Positions 1 through 7,944 of a stretch of 64,000 nucleotides of DNA are shown here, piece after piece (within the stretch, counting starts at the first letter, position 1; the number at the start of each line of letters is the position of its first letter). Source of the stretch: a virus; the IMG/VR virus record IMGVR_UViG_3300036852_000742, positions 1 through 64,000 of that record. One strand, given 5' to 3'. The position numbers and the translations under genes are program-made. The notes beneath the pieces were generated by a model. The model saw nothing but the letters and a program-made list of their open reading frames with translations. It was not told where the DNA came from and made no database searches.

Positions 1-831
1 TCATGCGAACTTCTTGGCGCAGACCGGACCGATGCCAGCCTCGATCGACTTCTCATCGGTGAGGGTCCGTGCGCAGTTGCAGCACACGCCGTAGACCGCG
101 CCGAACTCTTTGGCCTGCTCCAGGGTCATCCGGTGCTCGGCGGCCAGGGTCGAGATGGCGTTGGGGGCGTAGCCGAAGGTGCGGGTTGTCGGGTCGAGCC
201 GCTTGGCGTACATGCGGCCGGATCCGTGGATCGCCTTCTGGACCTTGTAGACGACGCCGTCGAGGAGGTAAATGCCGGACTCCAGTTCGACCTTCGCGGC
301 GGGGCGCGGCTTGAACGGGGAGGCGAACAGGATGTCCAGGGCGGCGTGCGCGGCTTTGAAGGTGACCGTGTCGGACGCGGCCAGCTCGACCAGCATGTCG
401 GCCATGTCCGGGGGGGTGACCTCGCGGCGGAGGACCTCGCGGCGCAGGTTGGTCAACTGGGAGTCGGTGGCCATGCGCTCGGTCAGGCCCTCGCGCATCG
501 GGCAGGCCAGCAGCCGGTCGATCAGGTCCCGGGCGCCCCGGAGGGACATCTTCTCGACGTTCTCCGAGCCGGGAAGCCGGACCAGGCCGGTGGTGTCGCG
601 CTCGACGAGGAGGCGCTTGATGTAGCGGACCTGCGCGGGGGACAGGACGCGGACGACGCCGGTGCCGCAGGACTGGCCCGGCTTGGCGTAGCGGGTGCGC
701 TCGCTGTCGACGTGCTCGACAGGGAAGGTGTCCGGGTTTTGGCCGTTCGCCGCGATCGCGGCGTCCATGTCGGCCATCATGCAGCGGGTGCATAGGCAGT
801 CGGTGGCGTGGCCGGCGATTGTGGCGTTCAT
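1..831 (-). CDS. DUF6011-type zinc-finger protein
   Basis: A 276-aa protein whose last 30 residues carry a cysteine pattern (CCNCARTLTDEKS then GIGPVC) typical of the DUF6011 domain found in many actinophage proteins; this is probably a small zinc-binding fold. A second cysteine pair (CLCTRC) lies near the N-terminus. The ATG at 831 is chosen because GAGGAG sits 6 nt upstream; the frame stays open further upstream but without a ribosome site. The stop codon is the first three bases of the window, so the gene is complete. It is the first gene after promoter P1. Biochemical role unknown. Confidence 0.8.
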   Translation of the reverse strand: MNATIAGHATDCLCTRCMMADMDAAIAANGQNPDTFPVEHVDSERTRYAKPGQSCGTGVVRVLSPAQVRYIKRLLVERDTTGLVRLPGSENVEKMSLRGARDLIDRLLACPMREGLTERMATDSQLTNLRREVLRREVTPPDMADMLVELAASDTVTFKAAHAALDILFASPFKPRPAAKVELESGIYLLDGVVYKVQKAIHGSGRMYAKRLDPTTRTFGYAPNAISTLAAEHRMTLEQAKEFGAVYGVCCNCARTLTDEKSIEAGIGPVCAKKFA

Positions 832-881
832 GGTGGCTCCTCGGGTCCTGTTCGGGGGTCCAGCTCCCCCTGCCACCCCCT

Positions 882-910
882 ATACTACCCGCACGGGGCA
901 CGCGGGGCAA
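882..910 (-). promoter_or_regulatory. Leftward phage promoter P1
   Basis: On the minus strand TTGCCC (905-910), a 17-bp spacer and TAGTAT (882-887). The spacer begins CCCGC and ends GCGGG, giving inverted arms. The start point is expected near 875, followed by a stem-loop GGGG-AGCTGGA-CCCC. It drives the gene at 1-831. The plus strand at 923-937 matches 14 of 15 bases of the start of the rightward promoter at 32.6 kb, but no -10 follows, so it looks like a decayed mirror copy. Confidence 0.75.
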
Positions 911-945
911 ATACGTACGTGCGACGTACTGCCCCGCAATCCCGC

Positions 946-1359
946 TCACCCCCGGCTACGTGGCCAGCGTTGTATGGGAGGCGGGAAGCCGCCGGTCGGC
1001 ATGTCCGCAGCGCCGGGCGGCTTCATCCGCAACCCATCCGCCCGGTCGGCGGTGAAGTCCCGTGACGCGTCGACCAGGATCGACTGGGTGAGCGACCCGC
1101 CGATGGTGGCCCAGTCGGACCTGGTGCCGCCTGTGGACTCCCACATGCCGTCGTCTTGCCGGAGTAGATATTTGGTGCCGGCGTACAGGCGGGTCACATC
1201 GGACGGCGGAGGTGGCCCGCCGGCCATGAACACCCGGGGCCGCTCCAGGCCCTCGGTCTCGCTCGCATCTTCCATCCGTCGGGCTCCTTCGCTGTCGGGG
1301 CGCGTCATACGGGCTGGCCGCCACTTGATCCGGTCGTTACTGGTCCGCCGCGACCCCAT
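946..1359 (-). CDS. Hypothetical protein, 137 aa
   Basis: No family recognised. The protein has a basic, serine-rich N-terminus and a middle portion (MAGGPPPPSDVTRLYAGTKY, then DDGMWES) that reads as a folded domain. The ATG at 1359 has GAGGAG 8 nt upstream and overlaps the end of the preceding gene by 23 nt; an internal ATG at 1308 lacks a better site. The gene ends just upstream of promoter P1. Confidence 0.55.
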   Translation of the reverse strand: MGSRRTSNDRIKWRPARMTRPDSEGARRMEDASETEGLERPRVFMAGGPPPPSDVTRLYAGTKYLLRQDDGMWESTGGTRSDWATIGGSLTQSILVDASRDFTADRADGLRMKPPGAADMPTGGFPPPIQRWPRSRG

Positions 1360-1576
1360 CGTTGGTCTCCTCTCTGGTCTGGGCTGCCATCTTCACCAGC
1401 GCGAACAGAAGGTCGACGATCGCTAGCCGGTGGAGGCCGGGCAGCTCGTGAGTGTTCGCCGCAGTCGCCATGGTGCTGGCGGCCCTGGTGAGGTGCTCGT
1501 CTGGAGTTCGGGCCAGGATCCGCTCGGTGCGCTTCCCGTGTTCCCTGGCGCTGTCGCTGTCGCTTGGTTGGGTCAT
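1337..1576 (-). CDS. Small helical hypothetical protein
   Basis: A 79-aa, mostly helical acidic protein of unknown function. Its middle (ILARTPDEHLTRAASTMATA) resembles in layout the 80-aa protein at 12797-13039 (ILAMTPAQHLKESAMLLATP), and both end in an alanine-rich helix. The two are probably diverged paralogues, which suggests that small early genes have duplicated in this genome. It lies between two unknown leftward genes. Confidence 0.6.
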   Translation of the reverse strand: MTQPSDSDSAREHGKRTERILARTPDEHLTRAASTMATAANTHELPGLHRLAIVDLLFALVKMAAQTREETNDGVAADQ

Positions 1577-1581
1577 GCTGC

Positions 1582-2445
1582 TCAGTGCTCCTCATCCTCT
1601 TGAGTTGGGTCGGTAAACCCGCTGATCGCAGGGGCCACCGTCGGGCACGGCCACGCCACCATCTGCTCGGTGGTGATGGCCTTGGCGTGTTTGGTGCATG
1701 CACCGCAGACGGTGTTGCGCCCGAAGTCGATGAGCGGGAACCGGGCGGGCCAGTGGTCGTCGAACAGGTGGTGCAGGTCCGGGCGCGTCGGGGCGGTGGG
1801 CGCCGCCGGCACCGTGGTCACGGTCGCCACGTGGGTGAGGGTGGCCCTCATGCGGGACTCCCCGGTGGATGGCTGGCCCATCGCTATCGCCAACTGCGCC
1901 AGGGCGGTTGGGGCCTCGTACACCAGCACCAGGCGGGTGGCTCGCTGCTCCACCCTCATTTCGTGGCAGCCGCTGGCGTCGTCAACACCCTGGTCACGTA
2001 GCCACGCCGCTACCGCTTCGGTCTCGGAGGTCGGGGCGTAGATGGCGTGGTAGGCGGGCAGGGTCCACACCGTGGGGCCGGGTTTGTCGTCGCCGAGGCG
2101 GCGGCGGACCAACTGTTCCTGCTCGGCGGTGTCCCGGGCGTCGCGGGCGGCCTGCTCGGCTTCGGCCTCGGCGGCTGCTTGCGCGTTGATCCGGTCGTAC
2201 AGGTCAGGGTCGGTGGCGTACTCCCGGACCTGCACCTGCTCGGCGGCCTCCCTGGTCGGATGGCGGAACGAGTAGCCGGCCGGGCCGTACGACGCCCACC
2301 GCTGCCCGTCCGGGACGTCACCAGCGCTGCACCAGTACGCGCCGCCGATCCGCCGGCCGTCGACCAGGATCACAGAGTCTTCGATGCCGCCCTCGTAGCC
2401 GGCGTGGGCCCATGCCCTTTCAACGGTGAACGCTGCGGTAGCCAT
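1582..2445 (-). CDS. Hypothetical protein, 287 aa
   Basis: No recognised family. About residues 1-70 look like a folded domain with several aromatic residues. A strongly charged helical stretch rich in Ala, Glu and Arg follows at about 75-115 and is likely coiled coil. The C-terminal third carries a CGAC motif and a later single Cys in WPCP, so metal binding is possible but unproven. The ATG at 2445 lies 1 nt from the stop of the upstream gene, as expected in an operon. Confidence 0.65.
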   Translation of the reverse strand: MATAAFTVERAWAHAGYEGGIEDSVILVDGRRIGGAYWCSAGDVPDGQRWASYGPAGYSFRHPTREAAEQVQVREYATDPDLYDRINAQAAAEAEAEQAARDARDTAEQEQLVRRRLGDDKPGPTVWTLPAYHAIYAPTSETEAVAAWLRDQGVDDASGCHEMRVEQRATRLVLVYEAPTALAQLAIAMGQPSTGESRMRATLTHVATVTTVPAAPTAPTRPDLHHLFDDHWPARFPLIDFGRNTVCGACTKHAKAITTEQMVAWPCPTVAPAISGFTDPTQEDEEH

Positions 2446-2446
2446 G

Positions 2447-3178
2447 TCAGCGCCCCAGGGTGTCGAGCCAGTGGCGGACGGCCGCGTGACCGGTGGTGAA
2501 CCCGTGGCCTCGGGCCTCCTCGCGGCGGGTCCACGTCAGGCACTCGTCGACCGTCCACGCCGGGAAGGCAGCCAATTCGGCGCGGATGGTGTTTTCGCTG
2601 ACGGCCAGTGCTCCTGCTCCTGGCAGGATCTCGACGGCCTTCAACCAGCGGATGACCCGGCCGACGGTGACAGCAGTACCCCTGCCCGACGCGAGGGTGA
2701 ACCGGCCGGCGGGCCCGTCCGCAGTGAACCGCCACTCCCTGTCTGGCTCGGCGGCGTGCGTCCAACGCTCCACAGTGATCGCCGCCCGGCCGGGGTCGAC
2801 CGCCCGCCAGCGCAGGATCCCCGAGTCCGGGGTGTAGGTGTCCCGGTCGCGGCGGAACCGCAGGCCGATGTCGTGCAGGTTCGCCACCAGCTCGAACACG
2901 AGCCGGCGATCATGGGCCTGCACCAGCGCGGTCAGCATCCGGTACGCCTCGGCGGGGGTCGTCGCGACCCACGCCGCACCCTCCTCGGCAGGACGCGGCA
3001 CGAACTGTCTCCCCCCGAGTGTTGCCGGCGGGCCCCCGTAGGTGACCGACCAGGGCAGCAACAGGAACCCCGGGTCCTGCCGCACGCGGCGGCTGTCTCG
3101 GAACCTCCACCACCAGACGGCCAGGGCGACGGCGACGGCACCCAGGCCAATGACGGCTCCCAGCCAGTGCGACCTCAT
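2447..3178 (-). CDS. Membrane-anchored hypothetical protein
   Basis: A 243-aa protein with one N-terminal membrane segment (LGAVIGLGAVAVALAVWWW, residues 5-23) and then a soluble, Arg- and Trp-rich domain expected on the cytoplasmic or outer face. The ATG at 3178 has AGGAGG 8 nt upstream; the open frame extends further but only through sequence used by the next gene. Function unknown. It may place a phage activity at the host membrane. Confidence 0.7.
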   Translation of the reverse strand: MRSHWLGAVIGLGAVAVALAVWWWRFRDSRRVRQDPGFLLLPWSVTYGGPPATLGGRQFVPRPAEEGAAWVATTPAEAYRMLTALVQAHDRRLVFELVANLHDIGLRFRRDRDTYTPDSGILRWRAVDPGRAAITVERWTHAAEPDREWRFTADGPAGRFTLASGRGTAVTVGRVIRWLKAVEILPGAGALAVSENTIRAELAAFPAWTVDECLTWTRREEARGHGFTTGHAAVRHWLDTLGR

Positions 3179-3182
3179 GTCA

Positions 3183-3542
3183 CTACCTCCTGTTTCGGCG
3201 TGCGGCGACGTTGCGGGGGTGGTTACGGCCAGTGCCGGCACGCGACGCGGCGGACGTGGCCTCGCTGATCTCGTCTTCGCTCTTGCCCTCGGTGCGTAGT
3301 TGGATGGCCAACCGGGCGGCGCGCAGGTTCCAGACCATCGCGACGAGTGCCTGGTTGGGATCTTCGATGCGATCGTCAACGGTGGTCTCCCACACGAACC
3401 AGGGGGCGGCGAGGTTGTCGGCCTCAACCCGGAAGTACCGGCCGGCCAGTTCGGCATAGCGGGTCCGGTACGGGTTGGTCAGCCGGGGATTCCACGGCGC
3501 GGTCTGGGAGAGGCGGATCGTCTTGGGAGGCATCGTGGTCAC
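3183..3542 (-). CDS. Hypothetical protein, 119 aa
   Basis: An unknown basic protein with a conserved-looking N-terminal half rich in aromatic residues and a very basic tail after residue 95. It overlaps the upstream gene by 4 nt (ATGA), so translation is probably coupled. Nucleic-acid binding would fit the basic tail, but no motif is visible. Confidence 0.6.
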   Translation of the reverse strand: MTTMPPKTIRLSQTAPWNPRLTNPYRTRYAELAGRYFRVEADNLAAPWFVWETTVDDRIEDPNQALVAMVWNLRAARLAIQLRTEGKSEDEISEATSAASRAGTGRNHPRNVAARRNRR

Positions 3543-3850
3543 CGGGCCGCAGGTACGGGTTGGGGGGCGTGGCAGCCGGGGCCGTAGTCCTTGGTTTTGA
3601 CGTTGCAGTGCTGGCCCCAGGTGGTGGTGTAGACCTCGCGGGCGATGCCGTCGACCGAGATGACCCAGTAGGCGATGCGCTTAGCGGTACGGGTGTCGGT
3701 GTCGACGTCGAGGAGGAGGCCGGTCTTGGTGGCTGCGAGGAAGTCGAGCATCGGGCCAGGGCCGTCGATCTCGGTGTGCCAGCCATCGGCGCGCGAGTCG
3801 GTGTCGAGCCAGTTGTGCCTCGCGTCGAATGCCTGGACCAAGTACCGCAT
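3539..3850 (-). CDS. Hypothetical protein, 103 aa
   Basis: An unknown 103-aa protein. The ATG at 3850 is preceded by GGAGGAGATTGAG, a strong ribosome site, and is the first start after promoter P2, so the long N-terminal extension of the open frame is rejected. The sequence alternates short strands (MRYLVQAFDARH, TGLLLDVDTDTRTA) and holds two cysteines near the end. Confidence 0.65.
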   Translation of the reverse strand: MRYLVQAFDARHNWLDTDSRADGWHTEIDGPGPMLDFLAATKTGLLLDVDTDTRTAKRIAYWVISVDGIAREVYTTTWGQHCNVKTKDYGPGCHAPQPVPAAR

Positions 3851-3896
3851 CTCAATCTCCTCCGGCGGGGGCCTCCAGCGGGCCCCTTCACTGACT

Positions 3897-3925
3897 ACAT
3901 TACCCGTGATCGCTTCGCGGGGCAA
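3897..3925 (-). promoter_or_regulatory. Leftward phage promoter P2
   Basis: Minus-strand TTGCCC (3920-3925), a 17-bp spacer and TAATGT (3897-3902). The 5' untranslated stem-loop here has a longer stem, GGGGCC/GGCCCC, around the same CTGGA loop as the other copies, which supports RNA pairing rather than chance. It drives the gene at 3539-3850. Confidence 0.75.
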
Positions 3926-4238
3926 TACCGTCGCCGGTTTCGGCCTCACGTACCCGCGCCTCGTGCTCGGCGACCGCCCGAGCCCACTCCTCCCGGCGGA
4001 TCCGCCCGTACCGGCGGGACGCGGCGACCCACCCACCCAGCACAGCCGCGAACACTCCCCACGCCGCCGCCGGCAGCGACGCCCCGACCCCGCCGAACCC
4101 GCACGTCACAGCCGCCGCGAACAGCCCGGTGATCACTGTCGTTATGGCCGCACAACCCGACACCTCTCTCGCCAGGCTGCCCTTCCGTGTCTGGGTCACG
4201 TCAACCACCACCCCTGCCAACGGTCGCCGCCACCCCAA
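3900..4238 (-). CDS. Small two-helix membrane protein
   Basis: A protein of up to 112 aa with two hydrophobic segments (about residues 30-50 and 55-75) and a basic, charged C-terminus, expected to span the membrane twice. Its first codons overlap the upstream gene by 38 nt; a GTG start inside the frame near 4208 is an alternative. Its last codons run through promoter P2, so regulatory and coding sequence overlap here. Function unknown. Confidence 0.5.
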   Translation of the reverse strand: MGWRRPLAGVVVDVTQTRKGSLAREVSGCAAITTVITGLFAAAVTCGFGGVGASLPAAAWGVFAAVLGGWVAASRRYGRIRREEWARAVAEHEARVREAETGDGIAPRSDHG

Positions 4239-4902
4239 GACCGGCCCGGCGGCCGGCAGGCCGCCACACCAACCGGGAGTGGCGGCGGGGCCAGAAGCCC
4301 AGCCACTGGTCAGGCCAGAGCCCGAGCCCTGACGAGGTTTCCGCCGACCAGCGGGCCGGCGGGGTGTCCCCCACGATGCGGCGAATGTCGGTGGCGGTCA
4401 GCGCCCGGCGTGAACGGTGCAGGGCGTCGGTGACCGCCTGGACGGCAGCCCAGTTGCCGGCGATGCGCCGCACAGCCTGGCTCCAGGCAACCTCTGCGAT
4501 GTGGAGCACGGTCCAGTCCCGGTCGACCACCGGGACCAGGGCGTCGCCGTCCTGCGCGCGGTGCCATGCGTACCGGGCACCCGCACGCATGATCCGCAGG
4601 TCGTCCCGTCCGCCGTCGACAATATGGGCACGGAACTGGCCGCCGAAGGACTGCCACAGGTGCAGGTCCTCGGCGACCATGCCGGCCGCGCCCACCACCA
4701 GCTCCGGCATCCACCGGCCAGCGCACTGCAACGCCCAGCTAGCCCCAGGTGTGGGCATGATCTGCCCGCCGAACCCGCCGCGCGGGCGGAGGGTCACATA
4801 CCGGTACGGCCAGCCCACGGCGAGCGCGGCCACAGCGTGACCGGCCTCGTGGGCGGCGACCGACCGGTCCCACACGGCTTGGTGGCTCGCTGACAGTCTC
4901 AT
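4201..4902 (-). CDS. HEAGH metallopeptidase-like protein (FtsH/M41-like)
   Basis: A 233-aa protein with HEAGHAV at residues 18-24, the zinc-binding HEXXH form used by M41 (FtsH) peptidases, in the context ASHQAVWDRSVAAHEAGHAV that matches FtsH-type peptidase domains. The AAA ATPase half of FtsH is absent, so it would be a stand-alone protease domain. A third zinc ligand is not obvious; ED at about residue 81 (MVAEDLHLW) is a candidate. The ATG at 4902 is chosen; a GTG at 4926 would add eight residues. It could degrade host or phage proteins, but this is inference. Confidence 0.65.
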   Translation of the reverse strand: MRLSASHQAVWDRSVAAHEAGHAVAALAVGWPYRYVTLRPRGGFGGQIMPTPGASWALQCAGRWMPELVVGAAGMVAEDLHLWQSFGGQFRAHIVDGGRDDLRIMRAGARYAWHRAQDGDALVPVVDRDWTVLHIAEVAWSQAVRRIAGNWAAVQAVTDALHRSRRALTATDIRRIVGDTPPARWSAETSSGLGLWPDQWLGFWPRRHSRLVWRPAGRRAGLGVAATVGRGGG

Positions 4903-5090
4903 TGCCCGCCGCCCGCCCTCCTGCACCTGCGCCTACTTCTTGCCAGCAGTCCCCAGCCGATCGCGGCGACAGCGAAGCATGCGGCCGTGACCGTCTTGTC
5001 GTTGAAGGCCGCGAGTAGGGCCGCGATCCCACAGCCGGCGGAGAGTGCCGCGAACGTTTCAGGCGGCCAGGTCAGTGGTCGTATCATCAT
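4899..5090 (-). CDS. Very small membrane protein, 63 aa
   Basis: Two hydrophobic stretches (about residues 12-28 and 34-50) separated by a short polar turn, ending in a cluster of arginines that should stay in the cytoplasm. It overlaps both neighbours by 4 nt. Unknown function; small early membrane proteins of this size are common in actinophages. Confidence 0.55.
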   Translation of the reverse strand: MMIRPLTWPPETFAALSAGCGIAALLAAFNDKTVTAACFAVAAIGWGLLARSRRRCRRAGGGQ

Positions 5091-5806
5091 CGGTCAGCCC
5101 CGCCACCGACGCGCAGGATCTCGGCGCTGGCCACCAGTTCCTCATCGATCTTCCAGTCGCCGAAGTAGCCGCCGTTCGTGCCGCGCCACTGCGCCGTCGC
5201 GGTCGGGTGGTCCTTGATGTAGGCGACGGTGGCCGACGCGACCACGGACCCCGCTGGCAGGTCGGCGGCATTCCGTACCTCATCCGGTGCCTCACCCAGG
5301 TCGACCGGCGCGGGGACGACCGACATGTAGGGCGGCGGGTCTTCGAGGTGGCGGTGTGGGGGCAGGTCCCTCACCTCCAGCACGGTGCCGGGCTCAGGCT
5401 CCAGGCGCACGTTGACCCTTGATCCGCCGGAGTCGGGGAAACCCCCGGCAATGAGGATGACATCGTCACCGAGGCGTACCGGCACATCGCGGCCAGACCG
5501 GTAGGCGACGCGCCGGCCAGCGAACCACAACGCGTCGTCGGGGTAATCCCACCCTGTGCCGGTAAGGCTCACCTGGACCGTGGTGGGTGTGTACGCGCTG
5601 CCGTCGGAGCCGTACACGTCGCGGCACAGGGCCTTGACGCGGGCCAGGTCGCGGCGGTCGAACGTCCACCCTCCGGAGCTGAACTTGCCGCCGATCCTCT
5701 TGGCTGCGGGCCCGAAGTCCGGGTGGTAACTGGCCACGATGGTGACGGTGTGCTCGGTCATGGACAGGTCGACCGGGTTCCTGAACGGAATCGGTGGCAT
5801 GGTCAT
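5087..5806 (-). CDS. Hypothetical protein, 239 aa
   Basis: No family identified with certainty. Residues about 20-60 (VTIVASYHPDFGPAAKRIGG then WTFDRRDLARVKALCRDVYG) resemble the compact sensing or DNA-associated domain seen at the start of DUF3560-type phage proteins. The rest is beta-rich with many Pro-Asp turns. The ATG at 5806 has AAGGAGG 6 nt upstream. It sits in a tight operon with a small winged-helix-like gene upstream. Confidence 0.65.
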   Translation of the reverse strand: MTMPPIPFRNPVDLSMTEHTVTIVASYHPDFGPAAKRIGGKFSSGGWTFDRRDLARVKALCRDVYGSDGSAYTPTTVQVSLTGTGWDYPDDALWFAGRRVAYRSGRDVPVRLGDDVILIAGGFPDSGGSRVNVRLEPEPGTVLEVRDLPPHRHLEDPPPYMSVVPAPVDLGEAPDEVRNAADLPAGSVVASATVAYIKDHPTATAQWRGTNGGYFGDWKIDEELVASAEILRVGGGADR

Positions 5807-6036
5807 GCCTCCTTCGGTGGGTACAGGCAGTACCAACCCGCGTGGTTCGGGTCGGCCGTGGCGACGATCAGCCCGGCGTTGATTGCCCGCTCCACGATGC
5901 GCGAGCCGTAGGCGTTGGAGCCGTGCGGGCCGACCGCCAGGGAGACCTCCAGCTTGGTGCAGCCCGGGTTGTCGGTGACGTACTGGGCGGCCAAAGCCAT
6001 CCGGAAGCCGATCCGCTTGGCTTTAGTGGTGGTCAT
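5803..6036 (-). CDS. Small winged-helix-like DNA-binding protein
   Basis: 77 aa. Residues 15-60 (AAQYVTDNPGCTKLEVSLAV then GSNAYGSRIVERAINAGL) look like a helix-turn-helix and wing of the kind found in small phage regulators, followed by a short beta hairpin. The start has AAGGAG 8 nt upstream. Likely binds DNA; target unknown. It is translationally coupled to the gene downstream. Confidence 0.6.
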   Translation of the reverse strand: MTTTKAKRIGFRMALAAQYVTDNPGCTKLEVSLAVGPHGSNAYGSRIVERAINAGLIVATADPNHAGWYCLYPPKEA

Positions 6037-6287
6037 GACGTGGTCTCCTTCGGTTTGTGCTTGCGGACCACGCCGACGGCCTGGGTGCCGGGCGCGCGGC
6101 GGCGCGCGGCTTCGCGGCGGAGACGACGGGCGACGGTGGCAAGTGCAGTCAAGTTCTCGCCGTCGTCGTCAGGGTCGCCCTCGTACGCCTCCAGCCACTC
6201 CGCTGCGAACTCCAGGTCATCGGTGGTGGTGCGGCGCCGGGCAGTGACCTCCCCGGCGTCTGACAGCGCCCTGACAGTGGCGTGCAT
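6033..6287 (-). CDS. Small charged hypothetical protein
   Basis: 84 aa, helical, strongly charged, with acidic residues clustered in the middle (EAYEGDPDDDGENLTALATV) and Arg/Lys at both ends. No recognisable family. It overlaps the next gene by 4 nt. Confidence 0.55.
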   Translation of the reverse strand: MHATVRALSDAGEVTARRRTTTDDLEFAAEWLEAYEGDPDDDGENLTALATVARRLRREAARRRAPGTQAVGVVRKHKPKETTS

Positions 6288-6335
6288 GGGGGTCTTCCTC
6301 CTCAGTCAAGAAAGGAACAACGGCAGTGGAAGCGG

Positions 6336-6821
6336 TCAGAGCGGGCTGGCCGGGTTGTCCACCCAGATGTCGACGACGGCCCCGCCGATGGTGAGCGGGC
6401 CCGGCAGGGAGACTCCGGGGCTACACGGGCACATGTCGCAGCCGGCGCTGAGGTTGAACCGGGCGTTCTCGACCGCGTCGTTCAGGTCACCCTCGACCAG
6501 GTCGGCGAGCAGAGGCAGCACCGCCCGTGCGATGGCCAGGCAGGTGAGCATGTAGCGGGCGTTCATCTCGACGTACAGGGCGTCGACCTCCGGGTGGTCG
6601 CCGCCGTGCGCCACGTCCACGCAGTTGCGCAGCTCGCCGAGTTCAGACTCACGGCGGCACAGGTCGGCGTACGTGGTGTCTTCGCGCTCCGCCAAGCCGC
6701 CGTCGACGAACATGGCGGTCAGGATGCCCTCGGGCTCGCGGCGCGGGCGGATCCGCACGGCGAAACGGTCGGTGGTGACCGTGTACAGGCCGGTTTCGTC
6801 CGGGCCGGTGGTGGTGGTCAT
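6336..6821 (-). CDS. Hypothetical protein, 161 aa
   Basis: An unknown protein with a beta-rich N-terminus, a helical middle (MLTCLAIARAVLPLLADLVE, about residues 90-109) and a cysteine cluster (CDMCPC) that could bind metal. ATG at 6821. Free-standing in the leftward operon. Confidence 0.6.
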   Translation of the reverse strand: MTTTTGPDETGLYTVTTDRFAVRIRPRREPEGILTAMFVDGGLAEREDTTYADLCRRESELGELRNCVDVAHGGDHPEVDALYVEMNARYMLTCLAIARAVLPLLADLVEGDLNDAVENARFNLSAGCDMCPCSPGVSLPGPLTIGGAVVDIWVDNPASPL

Positions 6822-6856
6822 GGTGTCCGTCTCCCTGGGGTCGGGTGGGGTGCGGG

Positions 6857-7261
6857 TCAGTGCTCGTAGCGGTCGTGGATCGCCACGGCGCCGTACATCT
6901 CGGTCAGGGAGCTGTACCCGCCGGTGTCGGCGGCGGCGTAGTTCCCGCCGGCCATTCCCCTGCGGCCGGCGAGGTACGCGGCTGCGGGTACCAGGTTCAC
7001 GATGCGACCGAGGTTGCCCACCCTGCGGATGATCAGCAGGACGGCGGGCTGGTCGTCGGATGGTGCGGCGACCTGGCTGGCCAAGGGCAGCGGGACTACG
7101 ACCCTGGTGAATACCGAGGTGCCTCGCTCGTCGACGACCCCGACCAGGGTCAGGATGTTGTGGGCTGAGCTGACGCCGCCGAGGGTTGAGTCACCGCGCC
7201 GCGCCGGCCGGAGCACATCGAGGCGGATGCCTCTGGCGGTGGTCGGGTCGAAGTCGTCCAT
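6857..7261 (-). CDS. Hypothetical protein, 134 aa
   Basis: The ATG at 7261 lies 6 nt after AAGGAG and is preferred to the in-frame ATG at 7267, which touches the ribosome site. The protein is beta-rich and mildly hydrophobic (ILTLVGVVDERGTSVF, AVLLIIRRVGNLGRIVNLV) with a Gly/Tyr-rich C-terminus. Unknown function. First gene after promoter P3. Confidence 0.65.
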   Translation of the reverse strand: MDDFDPTTARGIRLDVLRPARRGDSTLGGVSSAHNILTLVGVVDERGTSVFTRVVVPLPLASQVAAPSDDQPAVLLIIRRVGNLGRIVNLVPAAAYLAGRRGMAGGNYAAADTGGYSSLTEMYGAVAIHDRYEH

Positions 7262-7310
7262 GTCCATCTCCTTGGTTGGTTCGGGGGTCCAGCACCCCCT
7301 GCCACTCCCT

Positions 7311-7339
7311 ACACTACCCGCGCGCCACGCGCGGGGCAA
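7311..7339 (-). promoter_or_regulatory. Leftward phage promoter P3
   Basis: Minus-strand TTGCCC (7334-7339), 17 bp, TAGTGT (7311-7316). The CCCGC and GCGGG arms are extended by further complementary bases. A stem-loop GGGGG-TGCTGGA-CCCCC begins a few nucleotides after the expected start point. Confidence 0.75.
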
Positions 7340-7352
7340 TACGTAGGCGTGA

Positions 7353-7409
7353 GAAAAAGGGGTGCGGGGCTGCCCTCCCCTCCGCCACAGAGAGAGAACA
7401 GCCCCGCAC
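7353..7409 (-). terminator. Rho-independent terminator
   Basis: On the minus strand an 11-bp perfect stem (GTGCGGGGCTG at 7399-7409 with its complement at 7362-7372) is followed by CCC and a run of five T (7354-7358). It ends the transcript of the genes at 7430-7944 just before promoter P3 starts the next one. The loop is long (26 nt), but the stem and T-run together make this convincing. Confidence 0.75.
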
Positions 7410-7429
7410 CAACTGGAGGGAGGAAAGTC

Positions 7430-7696
7430 TCAGGCCGCTTCCACAAGCCGCGTCAAATGCCCGACGTAGATCGTGAGGGGGTACGCCACCCGGTCGGCAT
7501 TGAGCAGGAGCATCACCCACTGACGTACCGGGTCGTACGTCAGGTCAGCCAGCTTCCCGGACACGGTCTGAGGGCCGCTGGAGCGACCGGTGCGGTACGT
7601 CACGGTGACCCGTTGGCCGACGAAGTGGCGGGCGTACTGAGCGCGCCTGTCGACCGGGACACCGCTGATCGCGCGGAGCTTCGGGGCTGTGCTCAT
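7430..7696 (-). CDS. Hypothetical protein, 88 aa
   Basis: A basic N-terminus, then a small beta-barrel-like pattern (VGQRVTVTYRTGRSSG, KLADLTYDPVRQWVMLLLNA) like short phage proteins with an SH3- or OB-type fold. Function unknown. It ends shortly before the terminator at 7353-7409 and overlaps the next gene by 4 nt. Confidence 0.6.
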   Translation of the reverse strand: MSTAPKLRAISGVPVDRRAQYARHFVGQRVTVTYRTGRSSGPQTVSGKLADLTYDPVRQWVMLLLNADRVAYPLTIYVGHLTRLVEAA

Positions 7697-7944
7697 CGCT
7701 GCGCTCCGAAGTGTTGACGGATCTTCGCCGATGCGCGCGCTTCGGTTTGCGGTAGCGAGAACTGCAAGGTTCCGCGCGTCTGCACCCAGGTCGGTTCGAT
7801 GTCACCGGGAGCGACGCCCCAGATGAACAGACCCCCGCCGCAGCCGTCGGTGCGGTACCGCGTGACCGTGCCGTCCTCCCGCCTGATCTCCCACTCCCAC
7901 GCACCGGACTCGCGGCGCGAAAGCGATACCAGTCGTCGACTCAT
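7693..7944 (-). CDS. Hypothetical protein, 83 aa
   Basis: A small protein with strand-turn repeats (WEWEIRREDGTVTRYRTDGC) and a helical, Ala/Arg-rich end. No known family. Translationally coupled to the 88-aa protein downstream. The 67 bp before the next gene (7945-8011) show no promoter of the repeated type. Confidence 0.55.
   Translation of the reverse strand: MSRRLVSLSRRESGAWEWEIRREDGTVTRYRTDGCGGGLFIWGVAPGDIEPTWVQTRGTLQFSLPQTEARASAKIRQHFGAQR

Noticed and set aside
53-949. 298-aa leftward frame over the DUF6011 gene
   Set aside because: An Arg/Pro/His-rich shadow frame in high-GC DNA, overlapping a gene with a clear ribosome site and zinc-finger end.
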